Assembly (NCBI GenBank): GCA_003259005.1
Contig: QLII01000001.1
Coordinates: forward strand, 4,294,501-4,358,500
Source of the DNA: Spirosoma telluris
GTDB taxonomy: Bacteria; Bacteroidota; Bacteroidia; Cytophagales; Spirosomataceae
Direction of reading: 5' to 3'
DNA: 64,000 nucleotides
Below are positions 7,805 through 17,358 of the stretch, piece after piece. Position 1 is the stretch's first letter. Each line of letters starts with the position of its first letter. Both the position numbers and the translations under genes were made by a program. Under the pieces are notes generated by a model that was not told the DNA's origin, made no database searches, and saw nothing but the letters and a program-made list of their open reading frames with translations.

Positions 7805-8883
7805 TGCCTACTCCTCCTATACGCATCGCCATCATTGGCCCCGGCAAAGTGGCCCATTTGCACGCTCAGGCCGTTTTACAAACACCCGACGCCAAATTAG
7901 TAGCTGTCTATGGCCGGACATATCAGAAAGCAGAAGATTTCGCAAACCAATACGGCATCCGGGCCTACAGTGATATATACGACATGGTTGATCGCGAAAA
8001 TGTAGACCTCTGTCTTGTCTGCACCACGCATCCAGCTCACCGGGAACCAACCGTTGCGGCCCTCAATGCAGGTTCGCACGTACTGGTCGAGAAACCCTTG
8101 GCGTCATCGCTTGACGACTGTGACGCGATGATCGAGGCCGCCAAACGAAACAATCGCTATCTCGGCGTCATTAGTCAACGGCGGTTTTATGCTCCCTCCA
8201 TGCGTATTCGGGAAGCCATTGACGCTGGCAAAATTGGGAAGCCCGTACTTGGTACGATTCAGATGCTGGGCTGGCGGAGTGAAGAATACTATAAAAGCGA
8301 CGACTGGCGCGGTACCTGGGATAAAGAAGGTGGGGGCGTGTTGGTCAATCAATCACCCCACCAGTTGGATTTATTAGTATGGTATATGGGCGAAATCGAT
8401 GAAGTATATGGTGTATGGCGAAACCTGAACCACCCCTATATCGAAGTTGATGACACGGCTTTGGCCATCGTGAAATTCAAAAATGGCGGCCTGGGCAACA
8501 TCATTGTGAGTAATTCGCAGAAACCCGGCATTTTCGGAAAAGTCCATGTGCATGGCGAAAACGGCGCATCCGTAGGCGTTCAGACGGATGGCGGCTCTTT
8601 ATTTATAGCGGGTATGTCGAGCATTACCGACCCACCCGTCAACGACCTCTGGACGATACCCGGCGAAGAAAATCAACTGGCTCAATTCGTTGCAGAAGAC
8701 ACGGCCTTTTTCAACACCATTGACGCGACAGTTTATTATTTCGGCATCCAGATTGCCGAGTTCTGCGATGCCATCCGCAACAATCGCCCTCCACTAGTAA
8801 CCGGCGAAGACGGGCGCAAAGTAGTAGCCCTTTTCCAGGCCATTTACGAATCAACCCGGACGGGAATGCCGGTGAAGTTGTGA
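7804..8883 (+). CDS. Gfo/Idh/MocA family NAD(P)-dependent oxidoreductase
   Basis: A 359-residue protein with an N-terminal Rossmann fold (IAIIGPGKVAHLHA, residues 8-21), the family signature HVLVEKPLA (EKP near residues 95-97), and a C-terminal alpha/beta substrate domain containing GGGVLVNQSPHQLDLL, where the His and Asp are typical catalytic positions. Such enzymes oxidise or reduce sugars, inositols or their phosphates using NAD(P). The substrate is not deducible. The start overlaps the toxin stop. The first 51 bases exist also at 7065, so its original promoter probably lies upstream of the toxin-antitoxin insertion and the gene may now depend on read-through from the module. Confidence 0.87.
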   Translation: MPTPPIRIAIIGPGKVAHLHAQAVLQTPDAKLVAVYGRTYQKAEDFANQYGIRAYSDIYDMVDRENVDLCLVCTTHPAHREPTVAALNAGSHVLVEKPLASSLDDCDAMIEAAKRNNRYLGVISQRRFYAPSMRIREAIDAGKIGKPVLGTIQMLGWRSEEYYKSDDWRGTWDKEGGGVLVNQSPHQLDLLVWYMGEIDEVYGVWRNLNHPYIEVDDTALAIVKFKNGGLGNIIVSNSQKPGIFGKVHVHGENGASVGVQTDGGSLFIAGMSSITDPPVNDLWTIPGEENQLAQFVAEDTAFFNTIDATVYYFGIQIAEFCDAIRNNRPPLVTGEDGRKVVALFQAIYESTRTGMPVKL

Positions 8884-8985
8884 AGTAAGTGGAGTGGGTG
8901 AAGTAGGTGGAGTGAGTTATACACCCACATTACTTACTCCACTCACTACACCTACTCCACTCATTTCACCCACTCAACCAACTAA
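8884..8985. repeat. Intergenic imperfect hairpin of GTGGAGTG words
   Basis: The left half (8882-8914) repeats words such as GTGGAGTGGGTGAAGTAGG and the right half (8935-8979) holds their complement (CACTCACTACACCTACTCC and similar), forming a long imperfect stem. It lies between convergent genes and may terminate both. Confidence 0.75.
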
Positions 8986-8987
8986 AA

Positions 8988-10015
8988 TTAATTCGCAGGA
9001 TCTGCTGGCGTACTGGTATTGTTATTACGCTCGATCAACGGATACGGAAAAAAGTTGCGGTTCCGCTCGGCACCCGTCGCACCTGGACCTGGCCGATTGA
9101 ACCGGCGGCTATCTTCCAACCGGAAACCCTGATAGGCTAGTTCAATCTGGCGATTCCGGAAAATTTCCGTCAAAATAGCATCAGCCGTTTGCGCACCCGA
9201 ATAAGCAGGCAGACTAGCTCCCAAACCAAACACATCGGTAGCTGCCGTTTTGGTCAGTACTTTGTTCAGGGCTACTACGGCGTTGGCCAGATCACCCTTA
9301 CGGGCATAGGCTTCAGCCTGGATTAATAGTATTTCTCCCGGCAAATAGACCGGAACAGCCGCGTTGTTAGCCGTATAGAAGGCGGTCGCAACAACAGGTG
9401 CTAAAGCCGTATTACTACTGGGCTTCGTCAAGAAAGCAATTCGTTTATCGCTTGGATCTGGAGCAATCGCGCCCGTCAGCCCAAGATTGGCATTGGTCGG
9501 CTGAATCACGTTCAGGTTACCAAACGTGGCTTCGAACAATGGATTACGGGTGTTATCGTCAAAATTATAGACTGACTTTTTCGTCAGATCCACTTTGGCA
9601 GCTGCGGCCAGCGCTTTGTCATAATCACCCGAAAAGAGCGCATACCGGGCAATCAGCGCCTGAATCGTATTGGGAATATCAATTCCCGTTACCACCTTTC
9701 CCGTAAAATCTGCTGATACGGGCGCACTGGCCACCTGCGTAGCCGCTGTTTCGAGCGTAGCAATGGCTGACTTGAATACATCCGCCCGAGGCACAAATGG
9801 CACATTGGTTCCTGTCGTAATAGGTGACTGCTCGAAAAATAACCCAAGCGTTCCCAAGGATAATGCCCGAAAAATAGACGCATAGCCAATAATTCCGCTC
9901 TTTGTACCTGCATCCGATACAACGCCCGTATTGGCCAGAATCAATTCGGCATTCGACCGCACCAAGTGGCTTTTTGTCCAGAGGTTAACGACAACACTAA
10001 CAGGTTTATCAGTAA
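8988..10015 (-). pseudogene. 5'-truncated SusD/RagB family nutrient-binding protein
   Basis: SusD-like proteins are outer-membrane lipoproteins that feed ligands to a SusC TonB-dependent transporter. This frame holds about 340 codons of the C-terminal part: the helix-rich middle (SIFRALSLGTLGLFFEQSPI), a PGEILLIQAEAYARKGD segment typical of the family, IELAYQGFRLEDSRRF and the C-terminal FFPYPLIERNNN. There is no signal peptide, no lipobox and no N-terminal TPR-like portion; in-frame coding runs upstream only to about 10015, where it meets the terminator of an unrelated AT-rich gene. No SusC gene is present. So the gene is a remnant cut at its 5' end, not a frameshift case. The TTG at 9965 is only the first possible start and is unlikely to be used. 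Confidence 0.85.
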
Positions 10016-10022
10016 AAAAAGA

Positions 10023-10064
10023 AAAGGGGGGAAAAGAAAATGCTCTTTTCCCCCTCTTTCTCTA
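10023..10064 (-). terminator. Terminator hairpin of the secreted repeat protein gene
   Basis: AAAAGGGGGGAAAAG near 10022-10036 pairs with CTTTTCCCCC near 10045-10054, just after the stop at 10083 on the minus strand. It also marks the junction with the SusD remnant. Confidence 0.7.
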
Positions 10065-11023
10065 ATTACTATTCAGATTATATTATTGTTTAACTACTTT
10101 CTGTGATAGTACCTTCATTTGCTGTTCAGCTTGATATTCTAAACGCAATAAATATACTCCTGGAGGAATAATATTGGCACTATTGGCTTTAAGTGAAGTT
10201 TGATGCGTTCCAGCTGTTCCATCGAGCGTAGCCTGATTTACAACTCGCCCCATAATATCAAAAAGCTTAGCCTTTACTTCACCTTTTTCAGGTACTTGAT
10301 ACGAAAATGGCAATTCTTCATGAAAAGGATTTTCTCCTAAAGTTAAGTTAAATGGTACCACTTCTTTAACTTCTTCAGCCGCTATGCGTCCACTAATATT
10401 TCCACAAGAGCCAATAGGGCCTGAAATCTTCTGCATGATATCTATTGAATTAACAATACTCCCGTCCAACGGATACGTCTTACACAAAATCACCTTTTTT
10501 CCCGTACTTGTGAGGAATGTCAATCGTAATACAAATGACATAGGCACATTCATAAATTCTGGTAGTTGAGTTACGTCATATGAATGATTTGGATTTTCTT
10601 CCGTACGATCAAAAATTGGAATTGCAGCATTTGCAGCATTTATAAAATTTAACATTTTACTTCCTTGTTGTGAATCTTGATAAAGAACTGCAATTTCTTT
10701 ACCTACTAAGGTCATATCAATATTAGGATTAATAACAAGCTTAGGTGTGAGATCAGGAAATTGTAGCCACACATATTTACGATACTGCCCATTTCCTACG
10801 GAATAAGAAGTACAATGTAGGCTAAATTCGTCCATCCCAAATCGTTTTAGGCTAAAAACCCCCCAAGGAATACTTTGCACGGGTTTATATAATCCTGGGG
10901 TATTATCATAAGGCAGATCGTTAGTTAGACCTAGATATACTTTACTTACCTCCTGTCCACCCTGCTCTAATGTTCCAGTTATCTTCCCAGTTACATCACC
11001 TGATAAGTAGTCTGTAAGAAATA

Positions 11024-12078
11024 GTTTGCATTATTTTTTAACTTGCCCTCATGGGACGAGTAAACACGCCGATCCTGAGCGAGGAACAACGAATCGCTTT
11101 GGAATATGAACTAAAAACCAATGATAACCATAGCTTTCGAGCGCGCTGCCAGGCCATTCTGCTCAAAGCGGCCGGCCGCTCTTCAACAGATGTAGGCCAG
11201 ATTGTGGGCATGTGCCATGTCAGTATCAATAGCTGGCTGAAACGATTCAAAACCAGTGGGTTAGACGGACTCAAGACTAAGCCCGGACGAGGTCGAAAGC
11301 CCATATTGACCAAGCAAACCGATACAGATGCTGTACTAGCAGCCGTCAAAGCCAATCGCCAACGAATCCAACTAGCCAAAGCTGACTGGGAAACAAGTCG
11401 TTCGGCTGGTAGCCAGCCCGTCAGTGAGAGTACGTTCAGGACTTTTTTAAAAAGCTTGATGGCCGATACAAACGCATTCGTCGACGAGTAAAAGGCCAAC
11501 CAGACCCAGCCGTGTATGCTTACAAAAAAGAGCAACTCGCGGAACTGGAAGGCCTTGCCCAGCAGGGGCTCATTGAGTTGTTCTATGGCGACGAATCGCA
11601 GGTGTGTAGTGCGGGCTATGTGCCCTATGGTTGGCAATTTCCCGGCGAAGAGGTCTGTATTCGGGTTGAGAAGGGCTTTAAACTGAACTGTTGGGGCTTG
11701 ATTAGCCGGCAAAACAAGTTGCATTGGGCCACCACCAATCAACGAATTACAGCCGCCTTTGTGGGTCAACAACTGGATAGCTTGTCGTTGTCGATTCATA
11801 GACTGACGGTGGTAGTGTTAGACAATGCCAGGGTTCATCGAGCCGCATCCATTCAGCAGATGCGTCCCCTATGGGAGGCCCGTGGGCTATACTTGTTTTT
11901 TTTGCCGACTTACTCTCCTCACTTAAACATCGCTGAAACCTTGTGGCGACACTTAAAAGGAGGCTGGTTGAAGCCGGAAGATTATGCAACCGCAGATGAT
12001 TTAGGGTATGCTCTCAATCGCTGTCTGGCAAACGTGGGCAAAAGACTGATCATCAACTTTAACCAATTTAATGCAAAC
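11024..12078 (+). mobile_element. IS630-type insertion sequence, 1055 bp, TA duplication
   Basis: Ends are perfect 10-base inverted repeats, GTTTGCATTA at 11024-11033 and its complement at 12069-12078, with weaker similarity further in. TA at 11022-11023 and TA at 12079-12080 are the target duplication typical of IS630/Tc1-mariner transposons. One transposase gene in two frames lies inside. The element splits the secreted repeat protein gene. Confidence 0.93.
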
Positions 12079-12081
12079 TAA
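11051..12081 (+). CDS. IS630 family transposase, two frames
   Basis: Frame A (11051-11491) holds the helix-turn-helix DNA-binding part (SSTDVGQIVGMCHVSINSWLKRF, given here only as position about residues 50-72). Frame B continues from about 11454 and holds the DDE catalytic triad: YGDESQV, VVLDNARVHRA and LPTYSPHLNIAETLW. Joining needs a -1 shift at 11446-11452, where the zero-frame heptamer T TTA AAA is a canonical slippery sequence; the fused protein would have about 343 residues, normal for the family. Programmed frameshifting is known in IS630 elements, but this window also has many single-base losses in runs, so both explanations stand. The frame runs to the very tip of the right inverted repeat and its stop TAA is made by the duplicated TA plus the flanking A. 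Confidence 0.88.
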
Positions 12082-13136
12082 TTCTCAAGGACTACTTATA
12101 TTAAATCGTTTAACACTATTATTAGTCTCATTTCCTCCAGGGAAAATACCTACTAAATACTTAAATAGCGAGCCTACATCTGCAAGAGTTCCCAGAAAGG
12201 AACCTACGCCAGAAACCCATTTAATAAATGAAACCTTAGCCTCTTTTTTACCATCACTATTATCATCCTTGCTGAATAAGTCTCCTACACTTTTAAAAGC
12301 ATCTCCAACTGTTTTAACTCCATCAGTCCCATCTGTTTCAGCTGTGATTGTTCCTTCACCACTTAGCCTTGCTGTCAAATCTGCCTGAATATTTCCTTTA
12401 GCAAAAGGAGATGTAGCTACTTGAAAAACAGTTTTATGATTATCTGGATCATAACCTGACAATATAAAATCAGTATACATCCAATGTTGAGTAGCTACTG
12501 AGAAGTTAACTTGTTGAACTGGGTTACATTCACCAGGCTGTAAATCGCTATTATAGTCATCTAAATAAAGATAATTAGGATCGGTAGCAGCATAGGAAAG
12601 GAGTCCTGTACGTTTAGATTTAGGCTGATCCTGGCCACATTTCCAATTCCATTGTTGCAGTCGCCACATAGCGTAATTTACCGAAGAGCTAATCTGAGCA
12701 CGACTATTGTATTGAGGGTTAAGCAAAAACATTCTTAACGTACCAGAGTATTTATTATATAGAGCAAAAAAGGCATTGGTGGACCAGCTGTCACACCATC
12801 TGTACGTTGAGCCCCTAAATCTTTAAATGCTAACATCCAGCCATTGGATTCATTATAATCATCACTTCCAGAAAAAGAAAATTCAGAAAAATTCTCAAAG
12901 AACGGAGAATAAGTTGTTTCAGAACGAAAGTCAGTTGCCGTAATATTATAAAATGTATTAAAATAATTAAGGCTCTCCCAAAAGCGGTTCAAGGAAAAAT
13001 TATCAGGTTCTGTTGCTGGAGTAAGAATACGAATGCCGTTACCTACTGGTAGTAACGAGGGACCACAATCTGAAAATTGACAGTTAGCCGATGTACGAGC
13101 GGAACGTCCAATTAGAACTTTAGGGTCATATTGGTG

Positions 13137-14021
13137 ATTACTAGTAGGTGGATTAGTTGTAGTGTGTGGATCATTCTCGGCAAAACAACTAGCAACGCTT
13201 GAGCTCATAAGGCCCGTAGCCACAAGCCAGTGCTGGGGTTTGAAATTACTCCCATCCTGATAAGCGGCAAACAAAATACCATTGTAAAAATGGGCGTATA
13301 TAGCCTCTGTACCATTGAAGGTGAACAAATATTGACCCTCGGTATAAGGACAATTTCCAGTTGGCGGGTTGGTTGTGGTGGTGTGTGGGTCGTTCTCGGC
13401 GAAACAACTGGCTACGCTTGTTGTCATTAAACCTGTAGCCACAAGCCAGTGCTGGGGTTTGAAATTACTCCCATCCTGATAAGCAGCAAACAAAATACCA
13501 TTGTAATAATGGGCGTATATAGCCTCCGTGTTGAAGGTGAACAAATATTGCCCCTCTGAGTAGCTACAGTTGCCCGTTGGTGGATTGGTAGGTGGATTCG
13601 TTGTAGTATGTGGATCATTCTCGGCAAAACAACTAGCAACACTTGAGGTCATAAGGCCCGTAGCCACAAGCCAGTGTTGGGGTCTGAAATTACTCCCATC
13701 CTGATAAGCAGCAAACAAAACGCCATTGTAATAATGGGCGTATATAGCCTCCGTGTTGAAGGTGAACAAATATTGCCCCTCTGAGTAGCTACAGTTGCCC
13801 GTTGGTGGATTGGTAGGTGGATTCGTTGTAGTATGTGGATCATTCTCGGCAAAACAACTAGCAACACTTGAGGTCATAAGGCCCGTAGCCACAAGCCAGT
13901 GTTGGGGTCTGAAATTACTCCCATCCTGATAGGCAGCAAACAAAACGCCATTGTAGTAATGAGCATACACCGACTCGCCCCAACTAGTGGTAAACAAAAA
14001 CTGCCCCTCTGAGTAGCTACA
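13137..14021 (-). repeat. Four tandem 216-228 bp coding repeats
   Basis: Repeat units start at 14021, 13793, 13568 and 13352 and end at 13137. Each encodes a module starting CSYSEGQ or CPYTEGQ, a YAHYYNG motif, FAAYQDGSNF, PQHWLVATGLM, a second Cys in SVASCFAEND and a Thr/Pro linker (TTTNPPT). Units 2 and 3 are almost identical, pointing to recent duplication. Two conserved Cys per module could form a disulphide. Confidence 0.92.
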
Positions 14022-14111
14022 TGAAGATTGTGCCCAAGTAGTACTCGTAAAAGTTAGGCAGAAAAAGATAATCATTTTGATTACCCAATCACGTAAAATA
14101 TTTTTTTTCAT

Positions 14112-14413
14112 AAATGTATTATTTATAAATATTAGGATGCCAAATAGCAAAAATACTGTACTAGATAAAATATTAAAAATATTAAAAATTAATTAAAATC
14201 AATCATCAACATTATTGCCTGATAACGGGAGAGTATTTGTTGGTCATAGATCTGTATTAATTTGTGGGTGAGTTAATAAAAAGATAATCCATTTAATTAC
14301 GAAATGTAGTCATAAATGCCTAGGCAAACCATGAGTTAATCCGCTTTCATGTTGAAAAAACGAACTATCTTTTTTTAGTAAATTTGAATCTTTTATAAGT
14401 CATACTCTACTTC
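14112..14413. other. AT-rich intergenic region between divergent genes
   Basis: Very AT-rich. On the minus strand TATTTTTG (14148-14155) is a possible -7 box for the repeat protein gene. On the plus strand TAAATTTG (14379-14386) is a likely -7 box for the downstream peptidase, 28 bases before its ATG. No RNA gene or long inverted repeat seen. Confidence 0.5.
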
Positions 14414-16660
14414 ATGATCAATCGAAAACTAGTCAGACAGCTCTTTGCTGCTGCTTACCTGATTGCTTACCTGGCTACACCCAAAACTACCGAAGCGCAA
14501 TCCAAACAACGCTATACCAATCTTCAGCAAGCCATTTTTTCGGGTGGGCAATTGAACGGCTCGCAAGGGCCTCGTAGTGTGAACTGGATTGAGGGAGGCA
14601 GTAAATTCTCCTTCATTGACGGTCAGAACACGATAAAGACGCTGTCGCCCAAAGACCAGAAAGAGGAGGTTATTTTTGACGGTAGCCAGTTGAAATTCCC
14701 CGGTACCGACAAACCGTTCGCTTACGGTTCGTTTCAATGGTCGAAAGACTCGAAGAACATTCTGTTTCAGAGTAATTTCCGGCCCGTTTACCGGCGGTCG
14801 GGTGTATCCGATTATTATGTTTACACTGTAGCTGATAAGAGCCTGAAACTCGTGGCCAAAGACGCCCAAACCGCCGAGTTGTCTCCGGATGGCCAGAAAA
14901 TTGGTTACGAACGGGGCGGAAATCTGTTTGTATTTGATTTTGCGACTCAAAAAGAAACCCAGCTAACCAACGATGCCAAAGCTGCCTTGCTGAATGGCCG
15001 ATTTGGCTGGGTTTATGAAGAAGAATTTGGTCTGGCGCAAGCCTGGGAATGGTCGCCGGATAGCAAGTTTATTGCCTTCTGGCAGTCGGATGAGCGGCAG
15101 GTACCGATTTACAAACTCACTGATTACAAGGGTTTCGACGAGAAATTCGACTCTCTGCCCTACCCTCGCGTTGGCGACCAAAATCCAACCGTTCGCATTG
15201 GCGTGATCGAGATTGCCAGTAAGACGAACCAATGGATGAAAGTCGATTTAGGTCGCGACGGCGAACCGGATGGCTATATTCCGCGCATCTACTGGACGTC
15301 GCAGGAGGGGCAAATCGCGCTGATGCATTTAAATCGGAAGCAGAATCACCTACGCCTGTTTATGGCAAATGCCCGCACTGGCGATGCCAGGCAGATTATG
15401 GAAGAAAAATCGACTACCTGGGTTGATGTGTTTGATTTTTTTGCGGGCATTAATCACCTGATCTACTTTCCGGCAGGTATTCAGGAATTTTACTGGGTGT
15501 CGGATCGCGACGGTTATGCACATCTGTATCGCTACGACTATACGAGTAAGTTGCTAAATGCCGTCACAAGCGGAAAGTGGGAAGTTACGTTTGTCCACCA
15601 TATTGACCCAAAGACTAAAAAAGTTTATTTCACCTCTACCGAAGCCTCACCCCTTGAGCGGCAATTGTTTGTCGCTGATCTGGATGGCAAAAACAAGCGT
15701 CGCTTAACAACAGTACCGGGTCGGCATACCGTAAACTTCTCCCCAATGGCCAGTACTTTATCGACAAATATTCAAATGTTTCGACACCGACCCAAGTCGA
15801 ACTACGCGACATCAAAGGGCAGTTGATCAAACCGTTGGAAACTAATCAGAAAGTATCCGATTACGTTGCCAGTCACGATTATGCACCTAAAGAACTGGTC
15901 AACTTCACTACGTCTGATGGTCAACCCATTGACATCTCGATCATCAAACCACTTGGTTTCGACCCAACTAAAAAGTACCCCGTTGTGATGGATATTTACG
16001 GCGGGCCGGGTGCCCAGTCGGTGTATAACGATTGGGGGGAACCGGCTGGCATCAGTGGTTGGCGCAAACGGGTTATGTGGTCGTGAGTGTCAACAACCGG
16101 GTAGCGGTGGGTATGGCCGCGATTTCGAGAAAATCGTTTACGAGAAGTTAGGGAAATACGAAAGTCTGGATTTTGCCGAAACAGCAGCCTGGTTAGCCAA
16201 GCAGCCTTGGGTAGACGGCAATCGGATGGCGATTCGGGGACATAGTTACGGTGGCTATATGAGCAGCTATACCATGCTCACGCACCCTAGTGTATTTAAA
16301 GTGTCGATCGTGGGTGCCCCCGTAACAGACTGGCGGCTTTACGACTCCATTTACACCGAACGCTACATGGGACTGCTTCCTGAAAACGAGGAGAAGTATA
16401 AAGCCAGCGCCGTATCCCCTTATGCCAAAAACCTGGCAGGCAAGATGTTCATTGCCCACTCCACAATGGACGAAAACGTCCACGTTCGAAATACATTTCA
16501 ACTCTTGAACGCGCTCGAAGATGCCGGTAAAGATGCCGATCTGCGAATTTATCCACCTGGTGCTCATGGCGTGGCATATAGTGCTGGTACGCAACTACTT
16601 TTGTATCAGCAGTACACGACTTACCTGGAAACTTACCTGAAAAGTGGTCCTTTAAATTAA
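14414..16660 (+). CDS. Dipeptidyl peptidase IV family (S9B) serine peptidase
   Basis: A 749-residue protein after correction, the usual DPP-IV length. It has a signal-like N-terminus (about residues 1-28), an N-terminal beta-propeller region with the family segment WVYEEEFGL and its double Glu for binding the peptide N-terminus, and a C-terminal alpha/beta hydrolase domain: nucleophile Ser in GHSYGGYM, Asp in STMDENVH, His in GAHGVAY. It removes X-Pro or X-Ala dipeptides from peptide N-termini, probably in the periplasm or at the surface. The frame breaks three times, each one base short: CCCC at 15741-15744, G6 at 16034-16039, GGG at 16099-16101. Restoring them recovers FSPNGQYF, DWGGTGWHQW and NNRGSGGYGRDFE. 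Sequence error is the best reading. Confidence 0.9.
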
Positions 16661-16668
16661 TCGTCTGG

Positions 16669-16692
16669 AAGCCCGGCAATTGCTGGGCTTTT
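16669..16692 (+). terminator. Terminator of the S9 peptidase gene
   Basis: AAGCCCGGCAA pairs with TTGCTGGGCTT across a tiny loop, with a T-run after it (to 16693). Confidence 0.8.
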
Positions 16693-16964
16693 TCATTTTT
16701 CAGGCCCATTATAACAAACCGTATAATTTGTTTTCAGTAAAATTTACTAAGTAATCAGGTAATACGCTGAGCAGAAAAATCCCTTTAAAAACTACTAAAA
16801 ACCAATTAATTGTCTGTTTTTATCAATTAAAACGGCTGGTTTGGGACTAATTTATTCGAACAGTTTTTTTGTAACGACAAAACAAAGTGCCCGGTCGCTT
16901 GTTAGTTAGTTCAGTAACTACTTACGGGTTCGTAGGTATATTATTCACTAAACGATCAACTGTT
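16693..16964. other. Intergenic AT-rich leader of small secreted protein gene
   Basis: About 270 bases between the S9 peptidase terminator and the next ATG. AT-rich, with several A- and T-runs; a weak promoter-like TATAATTTG occurs near 16722. Nothing else I can support. Confidence 0.35.
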
Positions 16965-17285
16965 ATGAAAAAGTTAATTATCGCTGCATCCGTATGCAGC
17001 CTGCTTTCCGTAGCTCAACTTGGATTTGCACAGGCCGTTCAGGAAGGAAAAGCTGCCAAAAAGGAAATGAAAGCCGAAAAGAAAGTGGCTAAAGCCAATG
17101 AGTATAAACATGAAGCGGCTACTCATAAAGGCTTAGAAGTTAAAGGCATTTCGGACCCAAAAACAAGAATGGCGAAAGCCGACCGGAAAATGGAGAAAGC
17201 CGAAAAGAAAGAAATGAAAGGCGAAGCGAAAGAACTAAAAGCAGTCGCTAAAGAAAAAACCAAAAAGGCTGCCGGAGTTGATTAA
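16965..17285 (+). CDS. Small Lys/Glu/Ala-rich exported protein
   Basis: A 106-residue protein. Start at 16965 is chosen because MKKLIIAASVCSLLSVAQLGFAQ is a good Sec signal peptide; the longer frame from 16887 only adds non-conserved residues. The mature chain is almost entirely Lys, Glu, Ala and Met (KKEMKAEKKVAKANE; KADRKMEKAEKKEMKGEAKE), highly charged, probably one long helix or coiled coil, with no cysteine. Such small repetitive periplasmic proteins are common in Bacteroidota and uncharacterised. It is monocistronic, followed by a perfect bidirectional terminator shared with ruvA. Confidence 0.75.
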   Translation: MKKLIIAASVCSLLSVAQLGFAQAVQEGKAAKKEMKAEKKVAKANEYKHEAATHKGLEVKGISDPKTRMAKADRKMEKAEKKEMKGEAKELKAVAKEKTKKAAGVD

Positions 17286-17295
17286 TCATAGATAA

Positions 17296-17350
17296 ATCAA
17301 TAAAAAACCGTGGTCTGATTCGACGAATCAGACCACGGTTTTTTATTGAT
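17296..17350. terminator. Perfect bidirectional terminator, 27-base arms
   Basis: Arms 17296-17322 and 17324-17350 are exact reverse complements with a one-base centre; A-run on the left and T-run on the right make it function in both directions, between the convergent small exported protein gene and ruvA. Confidence 0.92.
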
Positions 17351-17358
17351 TTATTATA

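Larger units (their letters stand above)
10083..14111 (-). pseudogene. Secreted repeat protein with type IX sorting domain, interrupted by IS
   Basis: Reconstructed, one gene of about 990 codons. ATG at 14111 gives MKKNILRD and a hydrophobic signal ending TTWAQ. Four tandem repeats of 72-76 residues follow (from 14021 to 13137), then a long unassigned region, then a C-terminal type IX secretion sorting domain (GENPFHEELPFSY ... KLFDIMGRVV ... GVYLLRLEY). Three disruptions exist: a missing T in the run at 12766-12771 (plus-strand A6), an IS630-type element at 11024-12078 with duplicated TA, and an in-frame TGA at 12085-12087 beside the insertion point. With one base restored and the IS and one TA removed, both sides are in the same frame, so only the TGA interrupts. 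The product would have been exported and attached or released by the type IX system. Base composition is clearly AT-richer than in flanking genes, suggesting recent acquisition. The repeat family is unknown to me. Confidence 0.8.

Noticed and set aside
10083..10880. Separate complete gene for the type IX sorting-domain protein
   Set aside because: The apparent start is an internal GTG; coding continues upstream in frame to the IS junction, and no promoter precedes it, so it is the 3' part of the split gene.
12085..12087. In-frame TGA as a selenocysteine codon in the repeat protein
   Set aside because: No SECIS-like hairpin follows, the context (SSP before, ELFL after) is not a redox motif, and the gene is already broken by an IS.
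13137..14021. Regularly spaced repeats that could be read as a CRISPR array
   Set aside because: The units are 216-228 bp, contiguous and fully in frame, encoding protein modules with conserved residues; there are no unique spacers of 30-40 bases.
16722..16730. TATAATTTG as promoter of the small exported protein gene
   Set aside because: It lacks the third T of TAnnTTTG and lies over 230 bases from the ATG; too weak to call.
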